From positions 1,812,001 through 1,876,000 of the forward strand of contig JACVTC010000015.1 of NCBI GenBank assembly GCA_016946835.1: a stretch of 64,000 nucleotides of DNA, in the 5' to 3' direction. Position numbers and translations under genes: made by a program. Shown in pieces: positions 26,590-38,416 of the stretch (the first letter of the stretch is position 1; every line of letters starts with the position of its first letter). The notes beneath the pieces were generated by a model. The model ran no database searches. It was not told where the DNA came from and saw only the letters and a program-made list of their open reading frames with translations. This DNA is from Neocallimastix lanati (nom. inval.). Taxonomy: Eukaryota; Neocallimastigomycota; Neocallimastigomycetes; Neocallimastigales; Neocallimastigaceae.

Positions 26590-27065
26590 TTGTAGAGATA
26601 TATAAATAGGTTTTTTACACATATGAATTCACATGTCTATCCCATATTATATATATGGGCTTGTAAAGAACATATATACTTTGGTATATATATCTTATAC
26701 TATATCAGTACGAGGTCGGCGCTCCAAATTCCTAAGCAGAGGTAGCTCCAGTAGACATATCTTGCCAAATAACATCCGTGTTATCCTATAGAAATTGAAC
26801 TCGTAACCCTCACAGTATAGGCTATACAACTACACTAGGATGCCATGGGTGATCAAATATATAAATTAAATACGTGGCAATCCAATAATGGTAGGAGCAG
26901 AATTAATACTTACCTGAAATTGTGCCATTATAACCCCTTTACCCTTTCTCCAAACACTATCGGGAAAATTAGATCAAGAATAGATACCAGCAGGGGTTGG
27001 CCGGACACCAGATGATTATTAAGTCGCCACATAACAACCAGTAAAAGCCCAGTTCTACTTTATAT
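26590..27065 (-). other. G+C-richer island with a tRNA-like promoter (possible SINE)
   Basis: Within the MULE this island stands out in composition. On the minus strand 26842-26782 has an A box (TAGTGTAGTTG), a near B box (AGTTCAATTTC) and complementary ends ATCCTA and TAGGAT, as in an eroded tRNA head. The remainder on both sides has no homologue that I recognise. It could be one or two old SINEs. No target duplication was identified. Confidence 0.4.
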
Positions 27066-27474
27066 GCTAAAAAATGCTATATATATTTGTTGTTTTAAAA
27101 AGACTTAAAAGTTAATAATTTAATTAGATTATAATATAAATAAAATAATTAATTAATTCATAAATTCTTTATTAGTATATATTAAAAAAAATAATTAATA
27201 TTAATTTAGAATAAATAAATAATTAAATTTTTTTTATATACATTAAATAAATAATTTATTTTTAAATAATAAAAATTAAAATATTTTCATATATACTTTA
27301 TGTATCTGTTTTTTTTTAAAAAATTAAAAGAAAAAGAAATAATTAAAATACTTTTTATCTTTTAAAAAAAATTGAATATTTAATTGTTCAGAATTAATAT
27401 TAAAAAATAATATTTAGATAATTAATATAATAATTTAAAAGATATAATTAAAAACTATATATTAAAATTTATAA

Positions 27475-28755
27475 ATGGAAGAAAACATAACTATTTATAT
27501 AAGTGAGTCTAATAAAGGAGAAGAACAAATCATTATTAATAAACAATATAAATTTAATTTTTCACATTCATGGAAAGATAATTCAAGAGTTTATAAATGT
27601 ACCGAATATAAAAAAAATAATAAATGTAAATCTTTTATTATTTTAAATAATGAGAAAGAAATCTTAAAATATGAGAGTTTACATAATCATCCTGGAAACG
27701 AATATAGTGTATCCCTATCTGTAATGAAACATAAAATTAAAGATGAAATTAAAAAACATTCAAATCCTTTTGATATAAAACGAAAAAGACTATATAATGA
27801 AATTTCTAAAGAAATGGAATTTATATATCGGTGTCCAGAATATATTTCAGTTAAAACTCTAATATTAAGAAGTATTAATAAAAAACTACCATCCAATGTA
27901 ACAACTTTTAATGAAATTCCTAATGAATCTGAATATTATAAAACTGAACGAAATAAAGATTTTATGATATTCAAAAATTCTGATTTAGTAATTTTTCAAT
28001 CCTCTTTTCAAGCAAAATTATTTAAGAAATATAATAATTATATATTTGTGGATGGTACTTTTTATATCGCACCTAAATTTAGTCAACAAGTGTTTATTAC
28101 TAGAACTTACGTTAAAGAATTGAATAGTTTTTATACTACTTCTTATGCAATATTAAGAAATAAAAAGCAAAAAACATATAAAATGTTATTCAATAAATTA
28201 AAACAAAATTCTAATAATAATATTATAACTGAACCAAAAAATGTACATTGCGATTTTGAAAAAGGCATATCCAAAGCAGTTAAAAAAATATTTCCTAATA
28301 TAAATATTAAATACTGTATTTGGCATTATAAAAATTTATTAGAAATTAAAAAAAATGAATTGTGCCGTAATGAAGTGAACGATGATGAAAAAATATTTAA
28401 TTATTACAAAGGAATTTCAAACTTACCATTTATCAACCCTGAATACATAATGGATATTTTTTCATTAATTAAAACTAAATCCATTGAAAAAAATTCTTGT
28501 CAATTTTTAAAATTTTTAGAATATTTTTATGAAACATATTTAATTGGTTACGATATGAAAAGTTGGAATTATTATAATAATATTGAACATATAACCAATA
28601 ATGCTTCAGAATCACTCAATAATTCTTTAAATAAACTATTTCCAATGAAACCAAATTTTTATGAATTAATAAATAAATTAAAAGAACAGGAACATTTATC
28701 ATATTATGATTACCAAATGAAAATAAAAGGAATTTGGAGAATGAAAAAAAAATAA
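27475..28755 (+). CDS. MULE transposase (FLYWCH finger plus DDE domain)
   Basis: 426 residues. The enzyme would cut and rejoin DNA at the element's terminal repeats. Residues about 23-72 form a FLYWCH-type zinc finger with C42, C51, H70 and H72 (ending E-S-L-H-N-H-P). The MULE catalytic domain follows: first Asp in F-V-D-G-T-F (D193), second in H-C-D-F-E-K-G (D260), the family's C-x-x-H as C-I-W-H (281-284), and the Glu in N-A-S-E-S-L-N-N (E379). The start ATG follows a long AT-only stretch. The C-terminus looks altered: another frame overlapping from about 28700 stays open to a stop at 28893-28895 with coding-like composition (D-R-S-D-L-T-K-L-W-F-E-C-L), so a late frameshift has probably cut about 50 residues from the tail. 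The catalytic set is complete, and the family assignment is firm. Confidence 0.88.
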   Translation: MEENITIYISESNKGEEQIIINKQYKFNFSHSWKDNSRVYKCTEYKKNNKCKSFIILNNEKEILKYESLHNHPGNEYSVSLSVMKHKIKDEIKKHSNPFDIKRKRLYNEISKEMEFIYRCPEYISVKTLILRSINKKLPSNVTTFNEIPNESEYYKTERNKDFMIFKNSDLVIFQSSFQAKLFKKYNNYIFVDGTFYIAPKFSQQVFITRTYVKELNSFYTTSYAILRNKKQKTYKMLFNKLKQNSNNNIITEPKNVHCDFEKGISKAVKKIFPNINIKYCIWHYKNLLEIKKNELCRNEVNDDEKIFNYYKGISNLPFINPEYIMDIFSLIKTKSIEKNSCQFLKFLEYFYETYLIGYDMKSWNYYNNIEHITNNASESLNNSLNKLFPMKPNFYELINKLKEQEHLSYYDYQMKIKGIWRMKKK

Positions 28756-29099
28756 AAACAAAAACTGATGAAATTAATATCTTAATTGAAAAATTCAAAA
28801 ATAAAGAAGCCAAGTTAATTAATATAAAATATGATAGAAGTGATCTTACTAAATTGTGGTTTGAATGTTTAACTAATTTAAATAATATTTTATAAATATT
28901 ATTTAATAATAAATAATTATGAAATGACAGAGGAATTTCCAAAAGAAAAAATCATTAAAATTCTTTCATACAAAAACTTATAATTAAATTTATTAATTAA
29001 AATTTTATAATTATTAAAAAGTTAAATTGTTTATACTTGATAAAATTTATGTAGTTTAAATAAATATTCTATAATTTTATTAATTGCTAAAGTATTTTA

Positions 29100-29512
29100 T
29101 TAATAGTTGTTTAAATATTTTATTAATATTTTTTAAATAAATAAATATTAATATTTTTTTTAAATAAATAGATCTATATAATTGTTAAAGTATTTTATTA
29201 ATATTTTTTTTTAAATAAATAAATCTATATAATTGTTAAAGTATTTTATTAATATTTTTTTTTAAATAAATAAATCTATATAATTGTTAAAGTATTTTAT
29301 TAATATTTTTTTTTAAATAAATAAATCTATATAATTGTTAAAGTATTTTATTAATATTTTTTTTTAAATAAATAAATCTATATAATTGTTAAAGTATTTT
29401 ATTAATATTTTTTTTTAAATAAATAAATCTATATAATTGTTAAAGTATTTTATTAATATTTTTTTTTAAATAAATAAATCTATATAATTGTTAAAGTATT
29501 TTATTAATATTT
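29100..29512. repeat. 51-bp tandem array inside the MULE
   Basis: ATTGTTAAAGTATTTTATT recurs at 29181, 29232, 29283, 29334, 29385, 29436 and 29487, always 51 bp apart, with a degenerate copy near 29086. It lies subterminally, between the transposase gene and the right end. MULEs often carry subterminal repeats that bind transposase. Seven near-identical copies imply recent expansion. Confidence 0.9.
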
Positions 29513-29782
29513 TTTTTTTTAAAATAAGCCTTTTAATTGTTTGAATATTAAACCTTTTAATTGTTTGAATATTTTACTTTATTTTTTTTTTTTTGTAAAA
29601 AAATATTTATTTTTATCTAACCATTATAATTTATTTAATTATTCACTTAATAAATTTTAAGAAAAAAATTACAAATTAATAATACAACAAAATAGTATCA
29701 TATAACTATTAATTTAAAAAGCCTCAAAATTTGATATATCACGTGAAAAAAATTGGCGTTTTGGACCTCTCCCATTTTTGTG

Positions 29783-30132
29783 TTTTTTTAAATATTTTTA
29801 ATTGCTATATTAATAATTTTTCTTGTAAATAATTGTATATATTTTTTTTATTTAAGTAAAGATAAACGAAAGGGGTTATTAGCTTGAAAGAATAGTGAAC
29901 ACTCCAACTAGTTTATTAATTTATATTTATTCTGGTGTCCAGGAGGGGGAGTACGGGTGTATATAGCAAAATTAAATATACACTAGCCGGAAACGTCTCA
30001 CTAGAGATATAAATTACTTATATATAATTTTAATTGTAAATAAATAAATAAATAAAAAAAAATATAGCAATTAAATAATTAATAAAATAATTTTTTTTTA
30101 TTTTTTTTTTTAAAAGTGTGTTTTTTTTTAAA
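29783..30132 (+). promoter_or_regulatory. Second part of element B leader
   Basis: Between the MULE and gag. A short G+C-richer stretch (about 29870-30010) has a hairpin GTGTATAT (29957-29964) with ATATACAC (29976-29983). A/T runs precede the gag ATG at 30133. Confidence 0.5.
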
Positions 30133-31064
30133 ATGAGTACAATTAATTTTAAAGATTTAAAAAAAGAACTTAAGGATATTGAAAAAATATCCAAGGAAAA
30201 TTTAGATGTTAAAACTTGGAAGTCTGATTTAGAGCTTTGGATAAAGCTTGAACATGTTGAAGACTCCAAGATTATATTTTATGCCTGTGTTTTAACCTCA
30301 ATTGGTGAAACCAGGAAAGTCATCCAAGAAATAATGGATGATAATGATAAAGATGATGATAGTGATAGTGATGATGATGATGATGATGATGATAATTATA
30401 AGGATATTGATGATGAAAATGAGGATGATAATGAAGAAGATAAAGAAATTGATAAAAAGAGTAAGGCTTATCCTTCCCTTAATAGAATTGTAAAAGCTAT
30501 AGAAGAATTTTATGGCATTAGGGAGGATCAAAATAATTTATTAAGAGAGTTACGTGCTCTCAAAATTAAGAGAAATGAAAGAATCAAAGATTTTAATATT
30601 AAGTATAGAACTTTATATTTAAAACCAAATAAAAAGAAAAGAAGTCAGATAAGTGTTTTAGATTACACAGACTCCATTGAAAACAATGTTGAAGCCTGGA
30701 AACGTCTAACCTTATTTGATAACATTTCTCTGTCAAAAGCCTTTAAAATTGCTGAAAAAGCAGATAGGTTAAATTATATGGGTAGTAATCAAAGAAGACA
30801 TCCTTCTACCCCTTCACCTTCTGCAAATACATCTTCTTTTAATAATAGAGCTAATTTTCATCCTCCTATTAAAAATAAATTAGAACAAAAAGTTAATATT
30901 AAACCTAAAGAAGATAATGACATAGAGGAATTAACAAGAAAAATGAGAAGTTTAACAATAAAGGCTTGTTATTTCTGTAAAGAACCAGGTCATTATCAAA
31001 ACAATTGCCCAAAGTTGAGAGCAATTGTTGAGAAAAATAGGAAGGAAATTAGAAACAATAAACG

Positions 31065-31099
31065 TTTAAATTGAGTAATGGGATAAGAAGCTCTCCCAT
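31065..31099 (+). promoter_or_regulatory. -1 frameshift signal at the gag end of element B
   Basis: The slippery heptamer T TTA AAT (31065-31071) is in the gag frame and is followed at once by the gag stop. After 6 nt comes a hairpin ATGGGA (31078-31083) with TCCCAT (31094-31099) and a 10-nt loop. Elements C and E have the same layout, which supports a real recoding signal that sets the Gag to Gag-Pol ratio. Confidence 0.8.
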
Positions 31100-34000
31100 A
31101 CTTAATAAAGCAGCTTCAATTAAATATCAAAAAGAAATTAAAAATTCTCGTCTTTCTAATATTGAAGAAACTCCTGCTAATAAAAGGGTGGTTAATAAAA
31201 AGAAAGTTGATTATTTAGTAGGAGCATCTAAACGTAAAATTTATGATGTTAATAATGATGAAGGTAGTGCGGAGAAAAGGATTCATAAGTCGTTGAAGGA
31301 GAATCCTAAACCTATAATAATTCCTGCATTACGAAAACAGAAAGAACAAGGAATAAGGGAAAATAATATAAGTAGTAAAATTGTTAAACAAATTAAACCA
31401 TCTATTTTAGCTCAACCACGAATTGAAAAAAAAAAGAAATTGAAAGAAAAATTCGTGATAATGAAAGAGCTAGTAATAGTAATACTAATTATAGTAATAA
31501 TAATAGTAATGATAATAGTAATGATAATATTAATAATAATTCATTAATGAATGATGAAGTTATTAAAAATAATGTAAATAATGATAAAGAAAAGAATAAA
31601 AATTTAATGAAAGAAAATAATGATAATAATAAAAATATTGTGAAGGAGAATAATAAAGTAATTGATTTAATAAAGGTGTTAATTAGTAAAGATAAAGATA
31701 CTCAAAAAGAAACTAAAAGTTCTAGGGTATCTAGGAAAATTAAGATGAAATCGGGGGAAGAAGAATATGATATTCTTAAAGATTTAAATTCTGCCCATTG
31801 CAATATTTCTTTTGGACAGTTATTGGATGCTGCTCCAAAATTAAGATATAAGGTGTCACATGGTATTAAATTGGATAGGGACCAATCTAATATCTCTGGG
31901 GTGTTGGATAATGTGTCAGCCACGACTGTGGTCGTTAATAACATATACCATATTTATAAAAGTAAATGTAACGAACCATGTGAAGAGGATATTGCCATGG
32001 TTGATGTTACAGTTGAAGGTGTTTCGGGGAAGGCTTTAATTGATTCATGTAGTAATTTAAGTATAATTACTCAACAATTTTTAGATAAGCTTCCGTCCGA
32101 ATATGAACCTATTGATATTAGTGGTGGAAGAATTAGGTTGGCAACTAAGGATTACTCGGAAAGTTATATCATTCGGGAGCCAGTAAAGATTAACAATCTT
32201 GTGTTAAAGGTTAATTGTAGAATAGTAGAAAAGGAGGATCCTTTTTACGATATTCTAATTAACTTAAAAACCCAAATTGATTATAAGTTATTTATCCACC
32301 CCATTTTATATAGTTTGTGTCAAATTACTCCGGAAGGAGTAATTGACGTTATTGCACCTATTAATAATGATTATGAAGATGAAGAAAAGTTGTTGTGTAT
32401 GATTAAGGCTTTGGATGAGGATTCCAAAAAGAATGATTTAAAGAAAATTGAAGGATTATCCCCAAAGCAATATATTCATCATGAAATTTTCCTAAATACT
32501 TTAAATGAAAAATATAAAGATGAAATAATTAAAATTCTTGAGGAAAACTTAGAAATAGTTGCTACTTCTTCAGAAGAATTAACACCTTCTGATCTTCCTC
32601 CACATAAAATTAATTTAATTCCTGGTGCGAAACCAGTTAAGCAAAGGTGCTACAGATTAGTAAAATTTAAGTCGGATATACTTAAGGAGGAATTAATTAA
32701 ATTAATTAATAAGAAATTAATTGAACCTTCTTGTTCCGAATGGTCATCGCCAATAGTGTTAGTACCGAAGAAGAACGGTAAATGGCAATTATGTATTGAT
32801 TATCGTAAGGTTAATGATTTAAGAGTTAAAGATTCTTATTCATTATCTTACATTGATGAGATATTTGATAGTTTAGATGGGGCACAGATTTTTACAACAA
32901 TGGATCTTTATTCTGGTTATCATCAAATTTTGATGGATGAGGAAAGTGTAGAAATTACCACCTTCACCACAAAATTTGGTAACTACCAATTCAAGGTTAT
33001 GCCTTTTGGTTTAACCGGAGCCCCAGCTACATTTCAAAGGGAAATGAATAGGATTCTTTTCCCATTTATAGGAAAGTTTGTTTTTAACTTTATAGATGAT
33101 ATTTTAATATACTCTAAGAGTATAGAAGAACATATAAGCCACATTAGGCAAGTGTTGGAAGTATTTCGCCAACACAAATTGAAAATTAACATTGAAAAAT
33201 GTGCCTTTATGCAGACTACAGTAGAAGTCTTAGGTCATAAGGCATCAGTGAAAGGTTTAAGTCCCCAGGATATCAAAATTAAGGCTATCAAGGAGTGGGT
33301 AGCACCTGTTGATGTTCATGAATTACGATCTTTTCTTGGAGCAGTAGGATATTATAGAAACTTTATTGATAAATATGCTCAAATCTCTGCTCCTTTATGT
33401 AAATTATTAAGAAAGAATGTTAAATATAAATGGAATACTGAACATCAACATAGTTTTGATCTGTTAAAAGAAAAATTAATAAATGCACCAATTTTAAAAT
33501 ATCCAAGTTTTAATCAAAGGTTTATAACTAGAACGGATGCTTCCTATGAAGGTATTGGAGGAGTATTACTCCAAGAAGATTTAGAAACCAAAAAGGAACA
33601 TCCAGTTCATTATATAAGTAGAGGTTTAAGTAAAGCCGAGAAAAATTATGGCATTACTGACTTGGAAGGAGCTGCATTAATTTATTGTATTACTAAGTTG
33701 AAATCTTATATATTAGGAAATCCTAATAAAACAGTAGTAATAACAGATCATAAACCTTTAATCAGTTTCTTTAAAAATAAGGAACCTAATAATGCTTGGC
33801 AAGCGAGGTGGTGCTTAACTGTTAGTACCCTTGGTGTTGAAATTCAATATCAAATGGGTAAGAAAAATGTGTTAGCCGATGCATTATCTAGGATGAAGAA
33901 AAGAGATGATTCTGTGGTCTTGGCAACTAAGTTAACTTCAAAGGAAGAAGAAAAGTTGCTTTCTAAAACTATTAAAGACTTTATAAATGAAAAATTTGTT

Positions 34001-35136
34001 ACGATAGATGGTGAAGATTACTTTGTTGATGGTAATGACTATCGTAAATTAATTACTGATCAAACGGAAAGAGTAAAACTTATTTTAGAAGCTCATAAGA
34101 TAGGTCATGAGGGATATTATAAGACTTATCAAAGGCTTCGTAAAAGTTTTTATTGGAATAATATGGTGATGGATATTAAAAGAGTGGTGCAAAGTTGTGA
34201 CAAGTGTCAGTTGAATAGGTCACAACCATATCCAGAACCTACAGAAAATATTCCAACTAAAGTAGAAGGTCCTTTTATACATTTGGGTTTAGATATTATT
34301 GGACCTTTGATTAAAACTAAAAATAATAATCAATATATTATGGTTGTGGTGGATTACTTCACCAAATGGGTTGAAGCAGAACCCACGGAAAATATAACAT
34401 CACAGGATGTGATTAAGTTCTTAATTAATGTGTTTGCTCGTCATGGTGTTCCACAGGTAATAACATCTGACAATGGTGTTCAGTTCACCTCGGACATGAC
34501 GAAAATATTTTTAGATCTCTACGATGTATATGTGAAGTTTATTTCCACATATCATCCAGAAAGTAATGGACTTACGGAAAACCGTAATAAAGAGATCGGA
34601 AAGTTATTGAGGTTGTTGGGTTCTAAGAATAAGGATTGGGATGAAGTTTTACCATCCACCTTGTGGGCTCTTAGAACTACCAAAAATAAGGTAACAAAAC
34701 ATTCAAGTTTTGAGTTGGTTTATGGTAGGGAAGATCAGCAGCCTTTTGATATTGCTGCTAGACCTACCAAGGATATTAATAAGTCATCGGATGAAGTGTT
34801 GTTAGAAAAATTTATAAATCATTACCGATAGACTTTAGAAGCAGCCGAAAATGTTAAAAATGCAAATAAGTATTGGGCTGCTAGAAGAGAGGAAAAGAAT
34901 AGTTTGAATGAAGGAAAAAGAATTAGGGAAGGTGATTTAGTTCTAGTTAGAAATTTTTCAAGAACTAAACTAGAACCTTATTTTGTTGGTCCTCTTAAAG
35001 TTATAAAAAAACAATTTAATACGGTTACCTTTGCTGATCCAAATTCTGGAATTCAAATGAATAGGAATGTTCATTTGAAGAATATAGTCAAGTATAACTC
35101 AGCTTCGATGTAGCTTGAGTTTTAGAGGGGGCATCA

Positions 35137-36105
35137 TGGTAAAGAATGAATTAATAACCTTTATTTTATTATTAATAATTCTTTACTAAATTGTACTTTC
35201 CTACATTCTTGATAACCTAAACTTAATAATAAAATTTAATTTATTTTGATATAAATTAATTTTAACTTGTAAATAATGTAAATCAATTTTAATTAATTAC
35301 TTTATTGTTATATTATTAAATATATGTATATATTAAAATACAATTGTAAATATTAAAATTATACTTTTAAGATACTAAATTATTAAAATTATTAATTAAA
35401 TATTATTATAAAAATTATAATAAACTATTCATATTATAAAATTATTAAAATTATTAAATATTATTATAAAAATTTATTTATTATAACTATTAAATATTAT
35501 TATAAAATTATTAAGATTATTAATTAAATTTATTATTAAAAATTATTATTAAAAATTATTACTTATTATAAAAAATATTATTTAAATATTATCAAATTTA
35601 TTAATTAAATATTATAAAAATTTTATTTTATTTTTGAAAATAATTACAAGTATTATTTAAAATAATTAAAGATTATTAAATTTATTATATTAATCTTTAA
35701 AAACAATTTATTTAAGTTAAAAATATCAAAGAAAAAAGTAAAACTATTTTCTATATATATCTATTTTATAATTATTTTTAATTAAATTATATTTGAATAT
35801 TATATTATTATATTTATAAAAATTAAAACAAAAATGAATTATTGATATAAAATTAATTCAATAATTCTATAAAATTACTTAAATTATAAACAACTAATTA
35901 TACTTTAAATTTATAAAAAAATATAAATATTGTAACAATTTCTTAAAAATTAAATATGTGTACTTTAAAATAATAAAATTTTATATTAATAAATAATAAA
36001 TAATTTTTAATAAAAAGAATTTTTTTTTATTTAAAATCAAAGCAGGGTAATACCCGTCCCCCCTGCTTGATTTTAAATCCATACGAATCAACTCCGAGTC
36101 TACCA
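35137..36105 (+). repeat. LTR of element B (3' copy)
   Basis: Partner of 24345-25152. It is longer mainly because of extra ATTATTAAA-type repeats. A purine-rich tract (AGAGGGGGCATCA) lies directly upstream. Confidence 0.88.
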
Positions 36106-36620
36106 TTAGGATTCGTTACATTCATGATACAACCTCCAAATTTAATTTATTAGTTTAATATAATGAACTGATGAGACTCTTAATTTATAAAGATTGTTTA
36201 TTAATTAGTATAAATTTATTATTTATAAAATATAAATAATTGGCTAACAAAAATTTAAATACAGAAAAAACTACATGTTTTATATTTAATTGTTGCTTGT
36301 TCTAGATATATATTAATTTATATTTAATTTATTATTACAATGTATTCAACATAATTTAATTTAATATTTTATTAAATTTAAGCTAGAATATAACTTTATA
36401 TTAATAAAGTTAACATAACAAAAATCAAATTTTTAAAATGAAATTGTCAATAATGATAATTTCAATTAATCGATTAGTGAATTTCAAATTTAAATTCATT
36501 AATTTTGAGGCAATAATTTATGTCAGGAATAATAATTATGTACCTGGAAAAAAACAGTACATATCATTTTGGAAAAAATAGCCACCTTTCAGGACATGAA
36601 TTTTTTTTATAAAAAAGATG
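36106..36620. other. AT-rich DNA between element B and the tRNA genes
   Basis: The first 15 bp hold B's target duplication and probably the stranded end of A's LTR. The rest is A/T-rich with no gene recognised. Confidence 0.5.
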
Positions 36621-36695
36621 CACTCACGGCGGGACTTGAACCCGCAATCTTCAGATTAGAAGTGTGACGGCCCTATCCGATTAGGCTACGCGAGC
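36621..36695 (-). tRNA. tRNA-Arg(TCT)
   Basis: Folds as a cloverleaf: acceptor GCTCGCG with CGTGAGT, a T-arm with perfect GCGGG/CCCGC and TTCAAGT loop, and anticodon loop CTTCTAA giving TCT. Sequence and discriminator G resemble yeast tRNA-Arg(UCU) (GCTCGCG start, CTTCTAA loop, CGTGAGTG end). The anticodon stem has one mismatch and there is one extra base beside the D stem, so function is likely but not certain. No intron or encoded CCA. Confidence 0.8.
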
Positions 36696-36709
36696 ATCTA
36701 AGAAGAAAA

Positions 36710-36783
36710 CGCTCCTAGGTGGGCTTGAACCACCAACCTCTCGGTTAACAGCCGAACGCGCTAGCCAATTGCGCCATAAGAGC
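36710..36783 (-). tRNA. tRNA-Asn(GTT)
   Basis: A clean 74-nt cloverleaf: acceptor GCTCTTA/TAGGAGC, D stem GCGC/GCGC, anticodon stem TTCGG/CCGAG with loop CTGTTAA (anticodon GTT), T stem GGTGG/CCACC and discriminator G. It lies 14 nt from tRNA-Arg on the same strand, so the two may be co-transcribed. It is the landmark for the insertion of gypsy elements C and D, whose target sites start 13-14 bp upstream of its 5' end, near the expected Pol III start. Confidence 0.95.
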
Positions 36784-36801
36784 TAATCCTTGATTGTGTT
36801 G

Positions 36802-37800
36802 TGTAAGAATCTATAATTATTTTTAACAAAATAATTATATTTTCTTAGTTAAGTTATAATTAATATAACTTTTATTTAACTCATATTTCATTTATACAAT
36901 TAATTATAATTAATAATTTATTTAATTATATATTAAAATTTTATTTAGTTTAATATTAAAAATTTATTTAATTAAATAATTTTTATACATTTAAAATAAT
37001 ATTAAATTTATTTAATTATTCACTTAATTATTAAATTTATTAGTTTTAGTTTTCTCTCACTCATTAAATCATAAACTAAAACACTATTCTGTATTTTATC
37101 ATGTATTCTGTATTCTAACATGTATTCTGTATTGTATTAATCATGTATTTTATTATTAATGTATTGTTTTATATTTTTTATGTAAAGTTCTATAAAATAG
37201 AACTAAATAGATTAAATTTTAAATTTTATGATCGAAATAATTTTCATTATTTTATTCTTTTATTTTCGATCATTATATTAGATTAAGTAATCGGTTAATT
37301 AAGGTTTTTCCAATTACTTCTTAAAAGTAATCGGTTTTACTTAATTAACGCGATGATCGATATGGATAGAATATCGATCAAAAAACTTATCTAGGTTTTT
37401 CTTCTAGTCTTTTCCTAGATAAGAGATTTGTTAAGATTAGAACCTCTTTTGATTTTAACCTTATTTTGACAAAAAAGTATAAATAAGGCTCTTGAGTTCT
37501 CTTTGAGAAATCAAGAGTTATTATTATAACAATTATAATATAATAATAATAACAATAAGTTTTAACATTTAAAATTTTTAATAAATAATAAAACAAATTA
37601 TTTTAATAAAACAAATTTTATAATTAAAACTTTTCCTTATCAATTTTAGTGTTTCGTCTATTATAATTCGTTATAATAAACTCGATAATTAGAAAGAACC
37701 ATAGGTAAGTATGATTCTTTTCTAAACCTTTAATATTAGCAGTTAGAGCTAATATTAATGATTAATAATTTAATTATAATTTTTTAATTAAATTATTACA
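36802..37800 (+). repeat. LTR of element D (5' copy)
   Basis: TGTAAGAATC to AAATTATTACA. A TATA-like AAAAAGTATAAATAAG at 37472-37487 marks the likely promoter. Upstream is a palindrome-rich stretch around ATGATCGAAATAA and AATCGGTTAATTAA. The motif TGTATTCTGTATT is repeated near 37090-37135. Confidence 0.93.
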
Positions 37801-38371
37801 ATAATAACTCTTCTTAGTATAGTTTAATAGAATAGTTAATTAATTTCATAATATAATTAATTTCTAGAATCAAGTAGTACAAAATAATTTAGTGTAGTAC
37901 AATAAAAATTTTTATGATTAATAATAAATAAAATAATATAAATTATATAGAATAATCTAGAAATTAAAAAAATAAATTAATATATAGTAAATAAATTAAA
38001 TATTAAAATATAAGTAGATAATACTAGTAAATCAGATCAAAAATCATTAATTAATAATTTAGTATAGAAATTATAAGAATAAATTAATATAAACCATAAA
38101 TTAAATATTAAAAAATAAGTAAATAGTAATAATTAGTTGGATAAATAATTAAAATCATAAAAAATTAAAAGAATAGATATATAGTAATAAATAATAATAA
38201 ATAATAATAAATAATAATAAATAATAATAAATAATAATAAATAATAATAAATAATAATAAATAATAATAAATAATAATAAATAATAATAAATAATAATAA
38301 ATAATAATAAATAATAATAAATAATGATAGTAAATAATAAATGATAAATGATAAATGATAAATGATAAATA

Positions 38372-38416
<45 letters not shown>

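Larger units (their letters stand above)
25885..29773 (+). mobile_element. MULE (Mutator-like) DNA transposon
   Basis: The outermost bases are imperfect inverted repeats. The left end has GGTCC, A, three variable bases and CGCCAATTTTTTT (25891-25912). The right end has the same in reverse (about 29745-29767). Direct repeats ATTTTTGTG at 25876-25884 and 29774-29782 are a perfect 9-bp target duplication, the length typical of MULEs. The element is 3,889 bp and carries one transposase gene. It also contains a tRNA-like island (26.6-27.06 kb) and a 51-bp tandem array. It inserted in the leader of gypsy element B, so it is younger than B. Confidence 0.9.
24345..36105 (+). mobile_element. Ty3/gypsy retrotransposon B (broken), with a MULE nested in its leader
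   Basis: Its parts are: LTRs 24345-25152 and 35137-36105 (TGGTAAAG to GTCTACCA), primer site 25157-25173, a long structured leader holding a 3.9-kb MULE, gag with a CCHC knuckle (about 30130-31075), an acidic/basic linker, protease (about 32000-32300), reverse transcriptase (about 32630-33250, F-I-D-D-I-L), RNase H (about 33520-33900), integrase (about 34080-35000), and a purine-rich tract before the 3' LTR. Flanking TTAG at 24341-24344 and 36106-36109 is a 4-bp target duplication. The LTRs are clearly diverged and differ in length, so it is older than C and D. It is broken, with about two or three interruptions plus the MULE. Confidence 0.9.

Noticed and set aside
29100-29512. CRISPR-like regular repeats
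   Set aside because: Direct 51-bp repeats with no unique spacers in a eukaryotic-type transposon; a simple tandem array.
37387-37596. Identical 69-codon minus-strand frames at 37387 and 43705
   Set aside because: They lie in the two identical LTRs of D, antisense to transcription, and have no domain.
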